Below, piece after piece: positions 1 through 9,975 of a stretch of 64,000 bases of DNA (its first letter is position 1; every line of letters starts with the position of its first letter). Position numbers and translations under genes: made by a program. Source of the stretch: Hormiphora californensis (taxonomy: Eukaryota; Ctenophora; Tentaculata; Cydippida; Pleurobrachiidae); contig CM035350.1 of NCBI GenBank assembly GCA_020137815.1, forward strand, positions 8,526,712-8,590,711, in the 5' to 3' direction. Under the pieces are notes generated by a model, which saw only the letters and a list, made by a program, of their open reading frames with translations, ran no database searches and was not told the DNA's origin.

Positions 1-1373
1 TAATCTCATTGCAGGGGTGAAGATAATGTAAGCCGTTAATTGGGCGGACATAGCGAGCATGTACCCCAGTGAGGGATTGGGAACAAGTTTATCCCAGGCG
101 TAGCTTATCCCGTAGTACGCAGTGTAGATGACTATCCAGAGTAAAATTTGTGCTACTGTCTCGAGAAATAAAACCCTGTGTATAACCAGGGTCCTCAATT
201 GTTGCCCAATTCCCGGAACGGCATGCTCTCTATTCTCGGTACGATCAGCGTCAGCTAGTTCCTGGCTTTGTAATCCTTCCCAAGCAACTTTATTCAGACC
301 TGCCAACTTCCTCAAACTCATCTCGGCATTTCGCATCCGTCCCCTGTTCATGTCTGCTCGTGGGGACTCTGGTACCCAAAGTAGGGGAAGGTAGAACAGA
401 ATGCAGTAGAATATTGTTACATAGTAAGATCGTCTCCATCTAGTTACAAGATAAGACGTCGCTACGAGGGGCCCGAACCCGAGGGCTATAAAAGCGCTCA
501 CCAATGCAGCCGTCCACTCCCTAAACCTGTAGAGAAAGGCTAAATTGTTGGTACAGTAAATAAGTACGCGTTGTGAGTTATCCCTAAACCATATATAAGT
601 GGGAAGCTATTATTGAATTTAATTCTTGAGATGTTACCTCGATGGAAGCAAGTCAGTGGCTAGGATAAATGATCCCATTATCGCTGTGTAAACACCAACT
701 CCCTGGACAAATCTCACCCCAAGCAACACCAGATAACTGTTACACACGGTCCCGCCAACCAAACGTGCAGCCACCAAAACCACCTCGGAACTCAGGATAG
801 TCTTCTTTGGTCCGATAAGGTCATAGGCAATTCCTCCTATTAGAATTCCGAATAGCCCACCAGCAATAGGCATGGATGCGGTTATGTCTCGCAGTAGAGG
901 CGAGGAGCATGACATGTTGAAGTCAATAATGAAGGAAGTCCGAGAGCTCTTGGGAATCCAGGAAAAGTCAGTTCCTTCCACCCAATGAGGCCTATCACAG
1001 GGCGATCCATGTTTCTGTAACATAATGTCATCAAATTCCATCTCACGTCTTGATTTATTGACCAATGGTGATTCACCACTATACCGAAATATGATATTAA
1101 GTTGTTTAATAAACAATCACTTACAGACTCATTGAAGCATTTTGTTGAAATGCACTGATAGTCCACTGGTCTTTCTCCTGATGAGGAGTTAGTAACATTT
1201 CGTACATAACCAGTCGTCAATCGATTACAAATCAGTTTACCTGTGTATGTAATAGAAAACAGGATACTCGACTCCAGAAGGCACACAAGGACGGGTGAAA
1301 AGGTCAGCAGGAGACAAAGTGTCGAGGATTTCAGCCAAACTTCCTCTAGGGCATGGGCAGCAATACTTGGCAT
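1..1373 (-). CDS. SLC22-like organic ion transporter (major facilitator), C-terminus beyond window
   Basis: Three minus-strand exons join in frame: 1373-1125 (start ATG at 1373, phase 0 donor), 1014-638 (phase 2 donor) and 526 to the window edge. Exon 1 gives a first membrane segment followed by an extracellular loop with Cys and N-glycosylation sites, as in SLC22 carriers. Exon 2 holds TM2-TM4 with a degenerate version of the SLC22 loop after TM2 (IAYDLIGPKK where the family has a DR-GRK type sequence) and the RFVQGVG motif. Exon 3 has the cytoplasmic VPESPR motif typical of SLC22 proteins and further membrane segments. From family knowledge this is a plasma-membrane polyspecific carrier of organic cations, anions or zwitterions; the substrate cannot be read here. 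It is incomplete at its 3' end. No frameshift is seen. Subfamily uncertain. Confidence 0.72.
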
Positions 1374-1472
1374 AATTGTTATACCACTAGGCTAAAAAGT
1401 AATCTAAAGGCATGATACTAGGTTATATATGTACCAGGGTAAGCCCGCAACAGGATTGTATCATTATACTAC

Positions 1473-2775
1473 ACTAGAACCAAAAACCAAAGAAATTTGG
1501 TTTGGATTACCCGGGGCCCAATTTTTGCGGCAGGCCACGGGGATGCATGCACAGTCATACTCTCGCTTTCTCCTTAACTTCTGGGGGGCTGCTGATGCGT
1601 TTCGTTCTGGTTGGTCGGGTTTGGGGCTCGGTCTCGCGTTTTTTGGGTTTTTTGAAAAATTTTGGAAAAGGGAAAATAGAAGGCCCCGAAGGAGGGGGTA
1701 AACGAAAAACAACAGTCGAAAGAACAAAAGAGGAAAAAAAAAAAACAGGAAATCGACCCGGGAAGGAAAAACAAAAAGGGAGGGTGTGAAAAAGGTAGGG
1801 AGAAAAGGGGGGGAAAACCCCAAAAAGGGAGGGGGCACAAAAGGAAAGGATCCAAGGAAAAAGAAAAAAAAAGGAAGAAAAGGGAAAAAGAAGGGGAAGG
1901 AAAGGATGGTAAAAAAAGAACCAAAAAACCAAAGAATTTTTGTTTGGGGATCCCCCCCCTTTTTGGGGCGGCCCGGGGTTCCTTTTCCCCCCTTTCCCTT
2001 CCTTTGGGTTGGGAACGGGTTAGGAACATACAAAAGGATCAAGGGCGCCCGGGGAAAAAGGGGAGAAGGAAGGAGGAGAAAAAAGGCAAAGAAATAAAGG
2101 GAAAGAAGAAAAAAGGAAAACGAAAAAAGGGAAAAGAGGGAGGAGAGGGGCCCGAAAAAAGGAAGAGAGAGAGGAAGGAGGAGAGGGAGAAGAGGCGAGA
2201 AAGAAGGAAGAGAGCAGGAGGAGAGAAGAAAGAGAAAAGGGGAGAAGTGTAAAATCGAATAAGAGCGAGGAAAGAAAGGGAAGGAGAGGGGGAGGGGAGA
2301 AGCACAGCGAGAAATATGAACAGATGAGGAAGTAAGAAAGGAGCAGAAGAGAGAAAAGACTAGAACAGAGGAGGGCGGATAAGAGAAAAGAGTAGAGAAC
2401 GCAGAGGGAGACAAGGCCAAAAGGTATTATCCTTTCTTCGCTATCGTCTCTATCTGCTCTCGTCTTCCTCTTTCTCTTCTCTTACTATTCTTCTCCTTCT
2501 CTTTTCTCTCTCTTCTCTTCCCTCTTCTTCTCTTTCTCGTTTCTTCTTCTTTTTCTTCTTACTTCTTTTCTTCTCTCTCTCTCTCTTTCGTCTGCTCTCT
2601 CCTTTTGTCTATTTTTCTCTGTCTCTGTCTCTGTCTCTCTGTCTCTGTCTCTCTTTCCCGTTCTGTCTCTGTCTGCTCGGTTTTGTTTGTCTGTCTTGTC
2701 TTCTGTCTCTCGTCTCGGCTCACTCCTTTTCTCTTCTCTCTTCTCCTGCTCTCTCTCTTCAAACTCTCTCTCTCT

Positions 2776-2814
<39 letters not shown>

Positions 2815-2956
2815 CCCTTATCTTTCTCACAGAAAGTCGTCCAAGGCCAAGGATAAGTGCTTTGAGTGGTATGACTGTGCATGCATCCCCGTGGCCTGCC
2901 GCAAAAATTGGGCCCCGGGTAATCCAAACCAAATTTCTTTGGTTTTTGGTTCTAGT
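1473..2956. mobile_element. Non-autonomous DNA element with 87-bp perfect terminal inverted repeats
   Basis: The 87 bases at 1473-1559 (beginning ACTAGAACCAAAAACC) are the exact reverse complement of 2870-2956. No clear target-site duplication is visible. The interior has no credible gene; it is a purine-rich half (about 1660-2420) followed by a pyrimidine-rich half (about 2430-2850). At about 1916-1990 there is a distorted copy of the terminal repeat in which homopolymers are lengthened. Superfamily not assigned. Confidence 0.8.
1660..2850. repeat. Long homopurine tract switching to homopyrimidine tract
   Basis: The plus strand is almost only A/G from about 1660 to 2420, then almost only C/T to about 2850, ending in simple CT repeats. 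The two halves can pair imperfectly as a giant hairpin or form triplexes. Long open frames here on either strand (for example 1464-2420 minus) are compositional and are not annotated as genes. Confidence 0.8.
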
Positions 2957-4180
2957 TTTCCCTGTTTTTGGTAAACTTTTATAACACTTTGAAGTAGGTA
3001 CACGAAATCAATTAATGATCGAAAGTAAAATTAACAATATTTAGACTAGCTCAATAATTTGACCAGGAAGTCGTCTATGAGATTTACATTTTTCACATGC
3101 CATGGCTATTATAGTACATAGTAAGCAAAACCAGATGTGGTGGGCAAGCAATTTTACTAGCACCCGTGGTACTACCACCCACTCACAAGCACTGAAAGTA
3201 AGTGAGACAAGCAAGCAACATCAAGAACGAGGTAACGATCCTCCATGAATTGACCTTTCTGGTTCATTCATCTGAATCTAAATTCAGATGTGTTATGAAA
3301 GAACTCTCTCCGACCAGCCAGTCAGGAGATATTCAAAATATGCATAAAATCATAAATCTCTATTATAATTTGGAGATGTCGCGTCGAAGCCGTTCGTTCA
3401 GTGCGTTTCTACGCGACAGTGCTCCTTCATAAAATACTTTATGTGCCCAAAGCTGTAAAGCTGTCATTCACACTTTTGGAACTTCCAGTGGAAGTTTGTT
3501 AATATTTTCGAATGACTTTTAACATGCCAGTCCCCATAGTTACCAATTCAGTTGCCATGGCAACCGTTTTATTGACGGTGAAAGGGGCAAAAAGAACCAC
3601 CCGGCGAAGCCGGGTGGGTTATCAAAAAGCCCTTACTTGAGGCGCACCCAATGGGTGCGCTAGTATGTGAATAAATCCAGAATGGTGCGAGATACGACAT
3701 TTTGTTCGGGGAACGACCCCCCATAAATCGACCTTTCCGGTTCAGATTAGCTAAAAAAGAAGTCTCTCCGACCATCGTGTTCGGAGATAAGTGGGAAATG
3801 CATATTTAATTAGGGCATTATAATTAGGTCTTAATTAAGGTTGTATGAAACGAAAAATATCCTATTACACGCACCCTATCTAGTACTATCACTCCACAAA
3901 ATTTCAACTTTGAAGCTTTAATCGTTTTCAAGAGCTAAGCTCCCGGGATTTTGGTGGTATATCTATATATAGACGACACTTTTATACCCGGATTTGACAC
4001 CGCTACCGTTTCGGCATCTTAGGTCCAATCAGTTTGTAACTTTGGATTCCAGCAGTGATAGGCCATGAAAATAGTGACAATTTTGGCAAGTTTACAATTC
4101 CACTTCTAGAACGTTTTTTTTCTTTTGTTCAAGCTGTCGAGCATTTCCACCGGAACCAATTAACAAATCAAGCAAACACA
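2957..4180. other. Non-coding repeat-derived stretch with GC hairpins
   Basis: No supportable gene. Two degenerate copies of one module (about 3240-3335 and 3722-3790), sharing GACCTTT, CTCTCCGACCA and GGAGATA in the same order, flank a GC-rich island. The island has a perfect stem CACCCGGC/GCCGGGTG at 3598-3616 and another, GCGCACCC/GGGTGCGC, at 3641-3660. This looks like the debris of a mobile element. Confidence 0.45.
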
Positions 4181-4194
4181 AGATGTATAAATAG

Positions 4195-5220
4195 ATTACT
4201 CGTTCGTTACGTTGCATTTCGTTTCACTTTTGCTTGTCTCAGACACCAAAAAGGGCTGTTTTCCTCAATAAAATACAACTCAAATCTGTCTCTAGTTCTC
4301 ATTTCCATCACACATGACCTCCCAGTTACCACTGAACTGTCTCTCGGGCCTGGCCTGGTCTCATCACTAAATTACAGCTACATTTTGTCCAATAGTACCC
4401 CCCGCCCCACCCCCACCCGCCCTCCCCCACCCACCTCTCCCAATATAGCGGACATTGCTAAATACCACACTACAGAGACAATCCTTGTGTTTTGGTGCAC
4501 TAAGTCGCTTATCGCGTGTAACAACTAACAAATGTTCTTATCTATCTCATCCGAATTGTCTTCTAGAACATTTTACACTCTAGTGGTGCTACAATCTGTC
4601 CTACCCCTTATTTGTGTTTGATTGTTCTCGTTTATCTTTATCTCTAACGGAAATGGATACACCTCTCATCTCCATTATCATCACCAACAACATCACGGTA
4701 ACAATCATCCATCAAAATTCTGTAAGTTCACCTGTTCGTATTGTCTGTTCACAGATTGCGTAAAGTTTATATTGTGAATGCAATTGATTATTCAAAACAC
4801 GGTATACATCGGGATTCCAGACCCAAACTCAAGACATTCACAAAGGCAAAACGATACCTTGTTCCAGACCAAACTAAACTCAAGACACTCACAAAGGCAA
4901 AACGTTACCTTGTTCCAGACCAAACTATACTCAAGAAACTCTCAAAGGCAAAACGATACCTTGTTCCAGACCCTGTAACTTTATAGGATAAAGCTTGCGT
5001 AATCATTGAAATCTATGTATTATTATGATCAGTTTTTAACTATCTAAATGACTGACCAAGACAGACACAAGACAAGCGTAGGGCCCTCCAATGTGCACTG
5101 CTCTCCCTTGAGTTTTCAAGGGAGTTCGTACGGAGGGTTCCAGGCTATGCCGTCTATACCCGGGTGGTATGAGACTTGGTACGCCTTAGCTTAATGCCCA
5201 AAAAAAAAAAAAAAAAAAAA
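4195..5220 (+). mobile_element. Possible retroposed unit with poly-A tail and 13-14 bp flanking direct repeat
   Basis: A run of 21 A residues at 5200-5220 is followed directly by GATGTATAAATAG (5221-5233). The same word, with a preceding A, occurs at 4181-4194. This arrangement (direct repeat, insert, poly-A, direct repeat) is the signature of target-primed reverse transcription. No protein-coding content is recognised inside; a perfect hairpin lies near 5108-5129. A second short direct repeat (TAGCTTAATG at 5187 and 5231) leaves room for another explanation, such as a shorter insertion. Confidence 0.4.
4817..4978. repeat. Three-unit tandem repeat, 47-51 bp
   Basis: Units start at 4817, 4864 and 4915, each containing CACAAAGGCAAAACGATACC or a close variant and ending CTTGTTCCAGACC. 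Two units are 51 bp, a multiple of three, so two frames stay open across the array (one encodes a repeated KAKRYLVPDQ). No start context, splice sites or homology support a gene. Confidence 0.6.
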
Positions 5221-5521
5221 GATGTATAAATAGCTTAATGACACGAACGGCTCCTTCATAAAGTTGATTAATAGAAACGTCGGTGATTTAAACGGTTTTA
5301 TCATCATGTTCGGTGAGGAGAAACAGTTGGGCGGCAAAATGTAATGCGATTATAAGCATGGGTTTATATTAAATTAGATTTTAATGAGAAATATAATATT
5401 ATATTCTCATTCGAATGCTTCCAGCCTGATCTAGAGTCTAGATAGTAGATAATTCTTTCCAAGTAAAGGCGTGCACAATATAATCAAAAGATGTGAACGG
5501 GTATGTGGCGGATGGAACAAT

Positions 5522-5606
5522 TATTCGAGATTGTAGTTCTCATCCTGGATTTGAAGAACTACAACCTCGAATAATCAATAGACACACTGTGGAGCAGTGT
5601 GTCTAT
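5522..5606. other. Two consecutive strong hairpins, possible structured RNA or MITE core
   Basis: Positions 5522-5574 fold as an imperfect long stem (TTATTCGAG paired with CTCGAATAA, then GTAGTTCT with AGAACTAC). They are followed at 5578-5608 by a perfect stem AATAGACACACTG/CAGTGTGTCTATT around a short loop. Nothing in the sequence identifies a known RNA family. Confidence 0.4.
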
Positions 5607-5900
5607 TGCTGACATATATAACTGTTCAGTGTTCGGACCGGTTCGGAGAGCGCCGTTTTTTTGAGAGAGAAAAGAGCTGTGAAAAAATGAGAGAATGATG
5701 AAAGTAATGTAATTCAAACCAATGTGGTGAAAGTGTTACTGAAACTAACATTAATGTTGTGAGGTGGCAGACATGTATATCAATAGATCTCTGAGCAGAC
5801 CACATTATAGATAACTATTAACTATTTAATACTTGTTTTGTTCAAACCCGGGGCGCAGGGAGGGAGGGTCGAACAAGGCAAACTAATACCGCCCTTTCAG

Positions 5901-6733
5901 ATACAGACGAGTGCAGACTAGGCGATAACGATATTAAACAGAATAATATACACGTGGAAGGAGCATTGAATTCCAGAGATAATGCAATTTTCAACAATCC
6001 CCAAACCTGCGTTCAGGGATGTTTGGATTACAACAACCAAAGCGCCTCAAACGATGCTGAATGTTTAGCAGTTGTTTGGGCCAATGCGTTAGGCGCGGAA
6101 TGGCATGGCTGTTGGTACAAATCAACTGCAGATAATGTCTCCAAAACCAATGCCCAATGTGATGTTTACAAGATGGATTGTATTGAAAGTGTGTTGAAGA
6201 ACGGTAGGTTTAGCTTATTTATCTGGAAATTCGCTAGTTCCAAAATGATATTGAATCAAATCAAAACTAATCTCGAACTAAATGATTAACTTTAATCTCC
6301 AGATAACGCACTGTGTGGCGCTGGCAGGGACATAACGTTTGCAATAAACGCTGAATCTAGTGAATGCATGGACGATGATAAATGTCTAACAACCGAGACT
6401 GATGTGTGCCTAGTTGAGGGTATAAACCTTCCTGAAATGCACCAGTGCAATCAATATTGTAAGTTTCATAAGTCATAACCCTCCCCCTCATAACAATTGA
6501 TATCATTAATATTTAGTTATTGTAACAAACTACTATAGACAAGTTACTGAGAACTATTGTTTCAGGTTGCCAGGAACAATCTCTATCTGACAAGTCCGTG
6601 TTTGTAACAGACCTCCCCATACTGTCTGGTGAGACGGGAGGTGCGAGATGCAGTCCCAGAAACACGCTCAATGATGGAGTTGTGGAATGCAGTGGTACAT
6701 CACTAAAAGTCATCCAAAATTGTACTAGAATTG
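5901..6733 (+). CDS. Cysteine-rich extracellular protein, three internal exons only
   Basis: Exons 5901-6203, 6303-6458 and 6566-6733 each follow a TTTCAG, CTCCAG or TTTCAG acceptor and end in a GT donor. All three are phase 1 at both ends, the symmetric pattern of shuffled extracellular modules. Exon 1 (about 101 residues) has conserved-looking spacing with CVQGCLDYNN and GCWYK, reminiscent of PAN/apple or WSC-like modules. Exons 2 and 3 add further Cys pairs. I see neither a signal-peptide exon upstream nor a terminal exon downstream, so this is either a fragment or part of a gene whose other exons I could not find. The adjacent MCM9-like fragment is convergent with it. Function unknown; secreted or membrane-anchored by composition (inference). 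Confidence 0.5.
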
Positions 6734-6886
6734 GTAAGCTTTGAGTAACATTTTGTCCAACCTGTCTGTTTAGCGGTAAACTGCAGGGAGTTTTCCGTTA
6801 ATAACATTTCAAGTTGAAAGCACCTTCTCTAAAAGTTGTAGAGAAGTTGTAGACAATTACCCTGACTTGGTTAAAACAACAATTAC

Positions 6887-7440
6887 CTTGACAAATGGAG
6901 CACCTCCATAGTTGATTTCTCTCTAACACCTTCACACTGCCTGTCCGTATGACTGTCCCATTGACGACTCTGAACTTGCCCGCATCCCCACTGACTGGCA
7001 GACGGGTTGAGGTCACCTCAGGTATGCATGGCAGCTGTTGAAGACGGATCTGGATGGGTTCCTTTACAGATGCACCAGTGACACGGCCTTCATCAAGTAG
7101 CTCCTGCTGAACTTGTAACGCTGCTCTGAAACATGGTCAGTATCTAAATCAACACATATTATAGGATATCTAAATGAATACATATTACTATGTATTTGAA
7201 TCTTTCTTGAATACTTCATGTAACTTGTTGAGTATTTTCAACCTACCCCGCAGCTAAAGACAACACTGTTTTAGGATCACTAAAGAGAGCGGAGGCCAGG
7301 GTCCAGTTGTAGTCAAGGAGTAGTACCACATCGAGAAAGAGAACATTGTGGGGTTTTTCTTTGGGATCTTTTAGAATCTCCTCTAGCTCGATGTCATAGT
7401 AGGACTTTAGGAATGTCTGCCATTCCCGAGCGGAGATCAT
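6887..7440 (-). CDS. MCM9: MCM9-like N-terminal fragment (two exons, no helicase domain)
   Basis: Exons 7440-7247 and 7125-6887 join in phase 2 and give about 144 residues. The second exon reads through the start of the MCM N-terminal OB fold, including GKFRVVNGTVIRTG and KVLERNQLWRCSIC, closest to MCM9 by recall. It ends at a GTAATT donor just after the first CxxC half of the zinc ribbon. In MCM9 this region precedes the AAA+ helicase used in homologous recombination. No downstream exon is visible on the minus strand before the plus-strand cysteine-rich exons and SLC22 gene, so the helicase part is missing or separated by an intron longer than the rest of the window. It may be a truncated duplicate. 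Frame is intact. Confidence 0.55.
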
Positions 7441-7701
7441 GGGAGAGATAACATTGCAACTGCAGAGGAGATCATGAGAGAGATAACATATTTTGAAGCT
7501 GAGGAAGTGGGGACAATATTAGAAATTACTGAGTTATTAGGAAGTAGTAAAACACAGTGTTAATAATATAATACTTTCAAAAAGATACAAATTGCAGTAC
7601 TATATAATATCAACTTGATTTCCATATCTCAATTATAAGCTCTCTTAAACCAAACCAAAAATAGAAATATTAATACAATTATTGTCAAAAGAAGAAGAAT
7701 G

Positions 7702-9498
7702 TTAAAGAAGTTTCGTCCAGGGGGGTTTTCTAATTTGGTGCTCGGGCACGTAGGTCATGTTTATTGGTACATTAATTATCGCACTCTCTAGTGAGTTTCT
7801 TTCCAGCGCTCTGAAGGGTATTACATGTTGTTTTGAATCATTCAATTTAATTAATCAATTAATCAGATCAATTAATTCGAATTAATTAAAATTATTTAAC
7901 TTAAATACCTGCGTATATGGAAGCCGTCTAGGCCAATGATAAAAAGAGAGGGTATATCAATTGGGGTACCCCTATCATCGTCTACCATTGCCACTAAGTT
8001 GGATCTGTTGTCAGCAGCGTTATCGTACACTATCACCCCCGTGGCACCCGCATTCTGACACATTGACACCTGAGAAGCAGGTATAGTTGTACACATGGGG
8101 GATCACAAGATAGTCTTAAGTCTGCCGATGAAAAGTATAACAATTGCTGTATAGGGGGCGGTGGTCACTTGCTCTCGAGAGTCGAGCCTCTCACACCGCA
8201 CAAAGGAGGGTCAAAACATAAGGGGGGGGGGGGTATAATAATTGTTTTCCAATAAAATGGGGTTCGGGGTTGATTTTGTACCTTTTCGACGAAGGAGCAC
8301 TCTCCTCGTTCCACCAGGACGAAATTGCCGCTCACTTTAGCAGGGTTCAGTATCTCCGTACATGCGTGCAGGGGATCTGCTACAACCAGTAGGGTGTGCT
8401 CAAAATACTGATGGAACCCCTTTCCAAAATTCTTGGCGGGCGAAGCACGGTAGTAGTAGCCAATCTAAGGGAGGGGTGAAGTGAGGGGTGAAGCACGGTA
8501 GTAGTAGCCAATCTAAGGGAGGGGTGAAGTGAGGGGTGAAGCACGGTAGTAGTAGCCAATCTAAGGGAGGGGTGAAGTGAGGGGCGAAGCACGGTAGTAG
8601 TAGCCAATCTAAGGGAGGGGTGAAGTGAGGGGTGAAAGGTAGCAGGGAGAGGGGGGAGTACCAACTACCAGGGAGGGGTGAAGTGAGGGGTGAAGCACGG
8701 TAGTAGTAGCCAATCTAAGGGAGGGGGGGTGAAGTGAGGGGTGAAGCACGGTAGTAGTAGCCAATCTAAGGGAGGGGTGAAGTGAGGGGTGAAGCACGGT
8801 AGTAGTAGCCAATCTAAGGGAGGGGTGAAGTGAGGGGTGAAAGGTAGCAGGGAGAGGGGGAGTACCAACTACCAGGGAGGGGAACTTCCAGTGGATAACG
8901 CGGTTATTGTATAACAGGCTTCTTTACTTTTAACTCTGTAAAGAGATAAATATGCTCCAAGATAAGGGCTGCTGCAGTGCATTCAATACAGTGAAGCTTG
9001 ATAACATGCAGATGGCGGTTCACCTAACAGCCACAAAGAACCACACGTACAAGGTTCAGCTTGCTCCACCCTCTCTCTAGAGTTGCTCGCCCTCTCTCCT
9101 TTCTTTGAACAAAACAAGGTTCACCAGGGGTTGACATTCTTCACATGTGATAATGAATATTTCTTAGCCTTCATGAACTGTTTCGAAATACGACGCGCGA
9201 TGAAACAGTCAATGACGTCATATAGAACATTCTAGAGGGTTCTCCTTCCATTTTGTGAAGCTGGTCATGACGCATGATACATGTATAACCAATGCGTGTA
9301 TAACTATACATGACATGACATGACGCATGATACACAACCCATGGATTTCACAAACATCAATGTACCAACCTCGACTGGGTCCACTATTTTGAAGTAAACA
9401 TCCTGATGGAAGCTGGTCCAGGCAGCTGGAATCTCCACGCACACGACCAGATATACAAACACCAGGATCGAGATTAGCTGCTCTACTAATCTGTTCAT
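7702..9498 (-). CDS. PRADC1: Protease-associated domain protein PRADC1
   Basis: Exons 9498-9370, 8464-8282, 8069-7909 and 7810-7702 join in phases 0, 0 and 2 to give 193 residues; mammalian PRADC1 is about 188. A signal peptide occupies roughly residues 1-25 (hydrophobic ISILVFVYLVVCV). The PA domain follows: SPAKNFG, the LVERGECSFVEK motif, QNAGATGVIVYDN, then IDIPSLFIIGLDG. The C-terminus ends in PPWTKLL, matching the short PPW tail of the family. PRADC1 is a secreted glycoprotein made only of a PA domain, with no catalytic part. The acceptor of exon 2 lies in a 47-bp minisatellite that has copied the splice site several times. The gene is tail-to-head with the RUN/Rubicon-homology gene upstream and 262 bp from the MCM9-like start. 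Confidence 0.9.
8443..8880. repeat. Minisatellite (about 47 bp, seven copies) that duplicates the PRADC1 exon-2 acceptor
   Basis: The word GCACGGTAGTAGTAGCCAAT recurs at about 8444, 8492, 8540, 8588, 8694, 8745 and 8793. On the minus strand each unit contains a CTTAG acceptor followed by the first codons of exon 2 (ATTGGCTACTACTACC). Only the copy at 8464 runs on into the PA domain. A larger block (AAAGGTAGCAGGGAGAGGGG and flanking sequence) also occurs twice, showing a higher-order duplication. Confidence 0.85.
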
Positions 9499-9975
9499 CT
9501 TTCAGTTCATTCTAAATAACAACACGATTTACACTTTGTGTAATTTAGTTTTGGTTTAGGGAACGTAAAACGCAATAACTTTGTAATTGTTAACAACTGG
9601 TATCGGCATGTTAATTTTTCATTACAAATACACCGTCATACACAGAGAAACTTGGAGTACACACTCATTTTTACAAATACAACACCTCAAATACCCTGGT
9701 TCCTGAGAGATAAGATCACCGTCCTTATACCACCTCAAATATAGGTGAAGTTTGTGAAAGATATCAGGGGCACTTCTGATTTCCGATCTTTGTGCAATAT
9801 AACCATCTAAATCTAACACAATGTGTTTTATCTGTGAATTAACAATTTCCTGTTTTCAATCATTATCTTTTCAATCCCAAAACATAGCAATATAGTTATC
9901 GATCTGACTAGGATCTAACCGGGATCCTACAGTTTCTAGATTTCAGTTCAGCAATATAATTGATCTGACCAGAGT
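9499..9975. other. Intergenic stretch between PRADC1 and the Rubicon-homology gene
   Basis: I see no gene. It should hold the 5' flank of PRADC1 and the 3' flank of the upstream gene. The frame at 9622-9819 has no splice or homology support. Confidence 0.4.

Noticed and set aside
1464..2420. 318-residue minus-strand frame and overlapping frames
   Set aside because: Composed of Ser, Phe, Pro and Leu only because the DNA is a purine/pyrimidine tract inside an inverted-repeat element.
2559..2927. Arg/Glu-rich and Ser/Leu-rich frames
   Set aside because: Translations of CT/GA simple repeats and of the terminal repeat; no gene.
4055..4528. 157-residue plus-strand frame
   Set aside because: Crosses the proposed retroposon boundary and has no splice or homology support.
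5080..5200. tRNA-, 5S- or SINE-type promoter before the poly-A
   Set aside because: No A/B box pair, tRNA cloverleaf or 5S match could be recognised.
8380..8868. Three frames with HPSLHPSLRLATT repeats
   Set aside because: Translation of the 47-bp minisatellite.
8443..8880. CRISPR-like array
   Set aside because: Units are contiguous with no unique spacers and the context is a host intron.
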